Position numbers and translations under genes: made by a program. 6,091 bases of DNA from Anaerolineales bacterium. GTDB taxonomy: Bacteria; Chloroflexota; Anaerolineae; 4572-78; NAK82. Location of the stretch: contig JAHELX010000389.1 of NCBI GenBank assembly GCA_024643945.1, positions 1-6,091 of the forward strand. The letters are read 5' to 3'. Position 1 is the first letter of the stretch, and each line of letters opens with the position of its first letter. The notes below the pieces were generated by a model. It was not told the origin of the DNA. It was given only the letters and a program-made list of their open reading frames with translations, and searched no databases. Positions 5,909 through 6,091 of this stretch are shown piece after piece.

Positions 5909-6091
5909 TTACTCCTCCACGTTCTTCATCACCGTGCTGGCATAGATGACCAGGAACACGATGAGGATGGCCAACAAGATCATGGCGGTGGCGGCTCCCT
6001 TGCCAAAGTCGAATAGGCGAAAACTGAATTGATAGGTCAGCACCGGAAGCACGTTGGTGCCAAAGCCGCCGCCGGTCAGCAGGAAGATGTC
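5909..6091 (-). CDS. Carbohydrate ABC transporter permease, MalF type, C-terminal 60 residues only
   Basis: The open frame enters from the right edge and ends with TAA at 5909-5911. The visible 60 residues read D-I-F-L-L-T-G-G-G-F-G-T at the start, then Y-Q-F-S-F-R-L-F-D-F-G-K-G-A-A (20-34), then a last hydrophobic helix (about 35-53) and a short polar tail ending K-N-V-E-E. The phrase aromatic-F-D-F-G-K-G-A-A after a glycine-rich loop is characteristic of the end of MalF/UgpA-type permeases. With the MalG-type partner starting 12 bases later, this is the expected MalF-MalG gene order. The start and the EAA loop lie outside the window. Its substrate is unknown. Confidence 0.93.
   Translation of the reverse strand, partial: DIFLLTGGGFGTNVLPVLTYQFSFRLFDFGKGAATAMILLAILIVFLVIYASTVMKNVEE

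Overview
The window carries six genes, all on the minus strand, so transcription runs from right (6091) to left (1). Two are cut by the window edges. Coding density is high and no gene-free stretch exceeds 224 bases. There are no RNA genes, CRISPR arrays or transposase genes that I can see. The organism is a bacterium of medium-high GC content. The gene types, plus an intergenic inverted-repeat element and a GC-rich palindrome of kinds I associate with Chloroflexota (Anaerolineae-like) genomes, make that phylum my best guess, but this is inference and not proven by the window.

Right part (4970-6091): the end of a MalF-type and a complete MalG-type permease of a carbohydrate (CUT1-type) ABC importer, 12 bases apart in one operon. 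The sugar-binding protein is presumably encoded further upstream, off the right edge. No ATPase is in view. A good sigma-70-type promoter (TTGCCT-17-TATAAT on the minus strand) begins just past the MalG stop codon and would start a new transcript into the glycosyltransferase block.

Middle part (2111-4848): two paralogous GT-B fold, family-4-like glycosyltransferases of 415 and 421 residues. They share an unusual N-terminal signature (R-L-x-G-T-D-G-V-S-L-E), an H-H-H-D-F-x-W-E-R block, the R/K donor-phosphate motif and the E-x7-E motif. They look like an old tandem duplication. The 224-base gap between them holds a roughly 110-base MITE-like inverted-repeat element.

Left part (1-2074): a YihY/BrkB-family six-helix inner-membrane protein, a 104-base gap with a perfect 12-bp palindrome, and a third glycosyltransferase whose end lies beyond the left edge. 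This third enzyme is an intact reading frame from a GTG start and carries three tandem copies of an 18-bp coding repeat (TQRALR x3) in the linker between its two Rossmann domains.

Together this looks like a sugar-uptake operon followed by a small glycan- or glycoside-synthesis cluster (three glycosyltransferases and one membrane protein). The acceptor and donor sugars cannot be read from the sequence. I found no convincing case for a wholly new system; the best leads are the in-frame minisatellite, the signature shared by the paralogous glycosyltransferases, and the mobile-type repeat between them.
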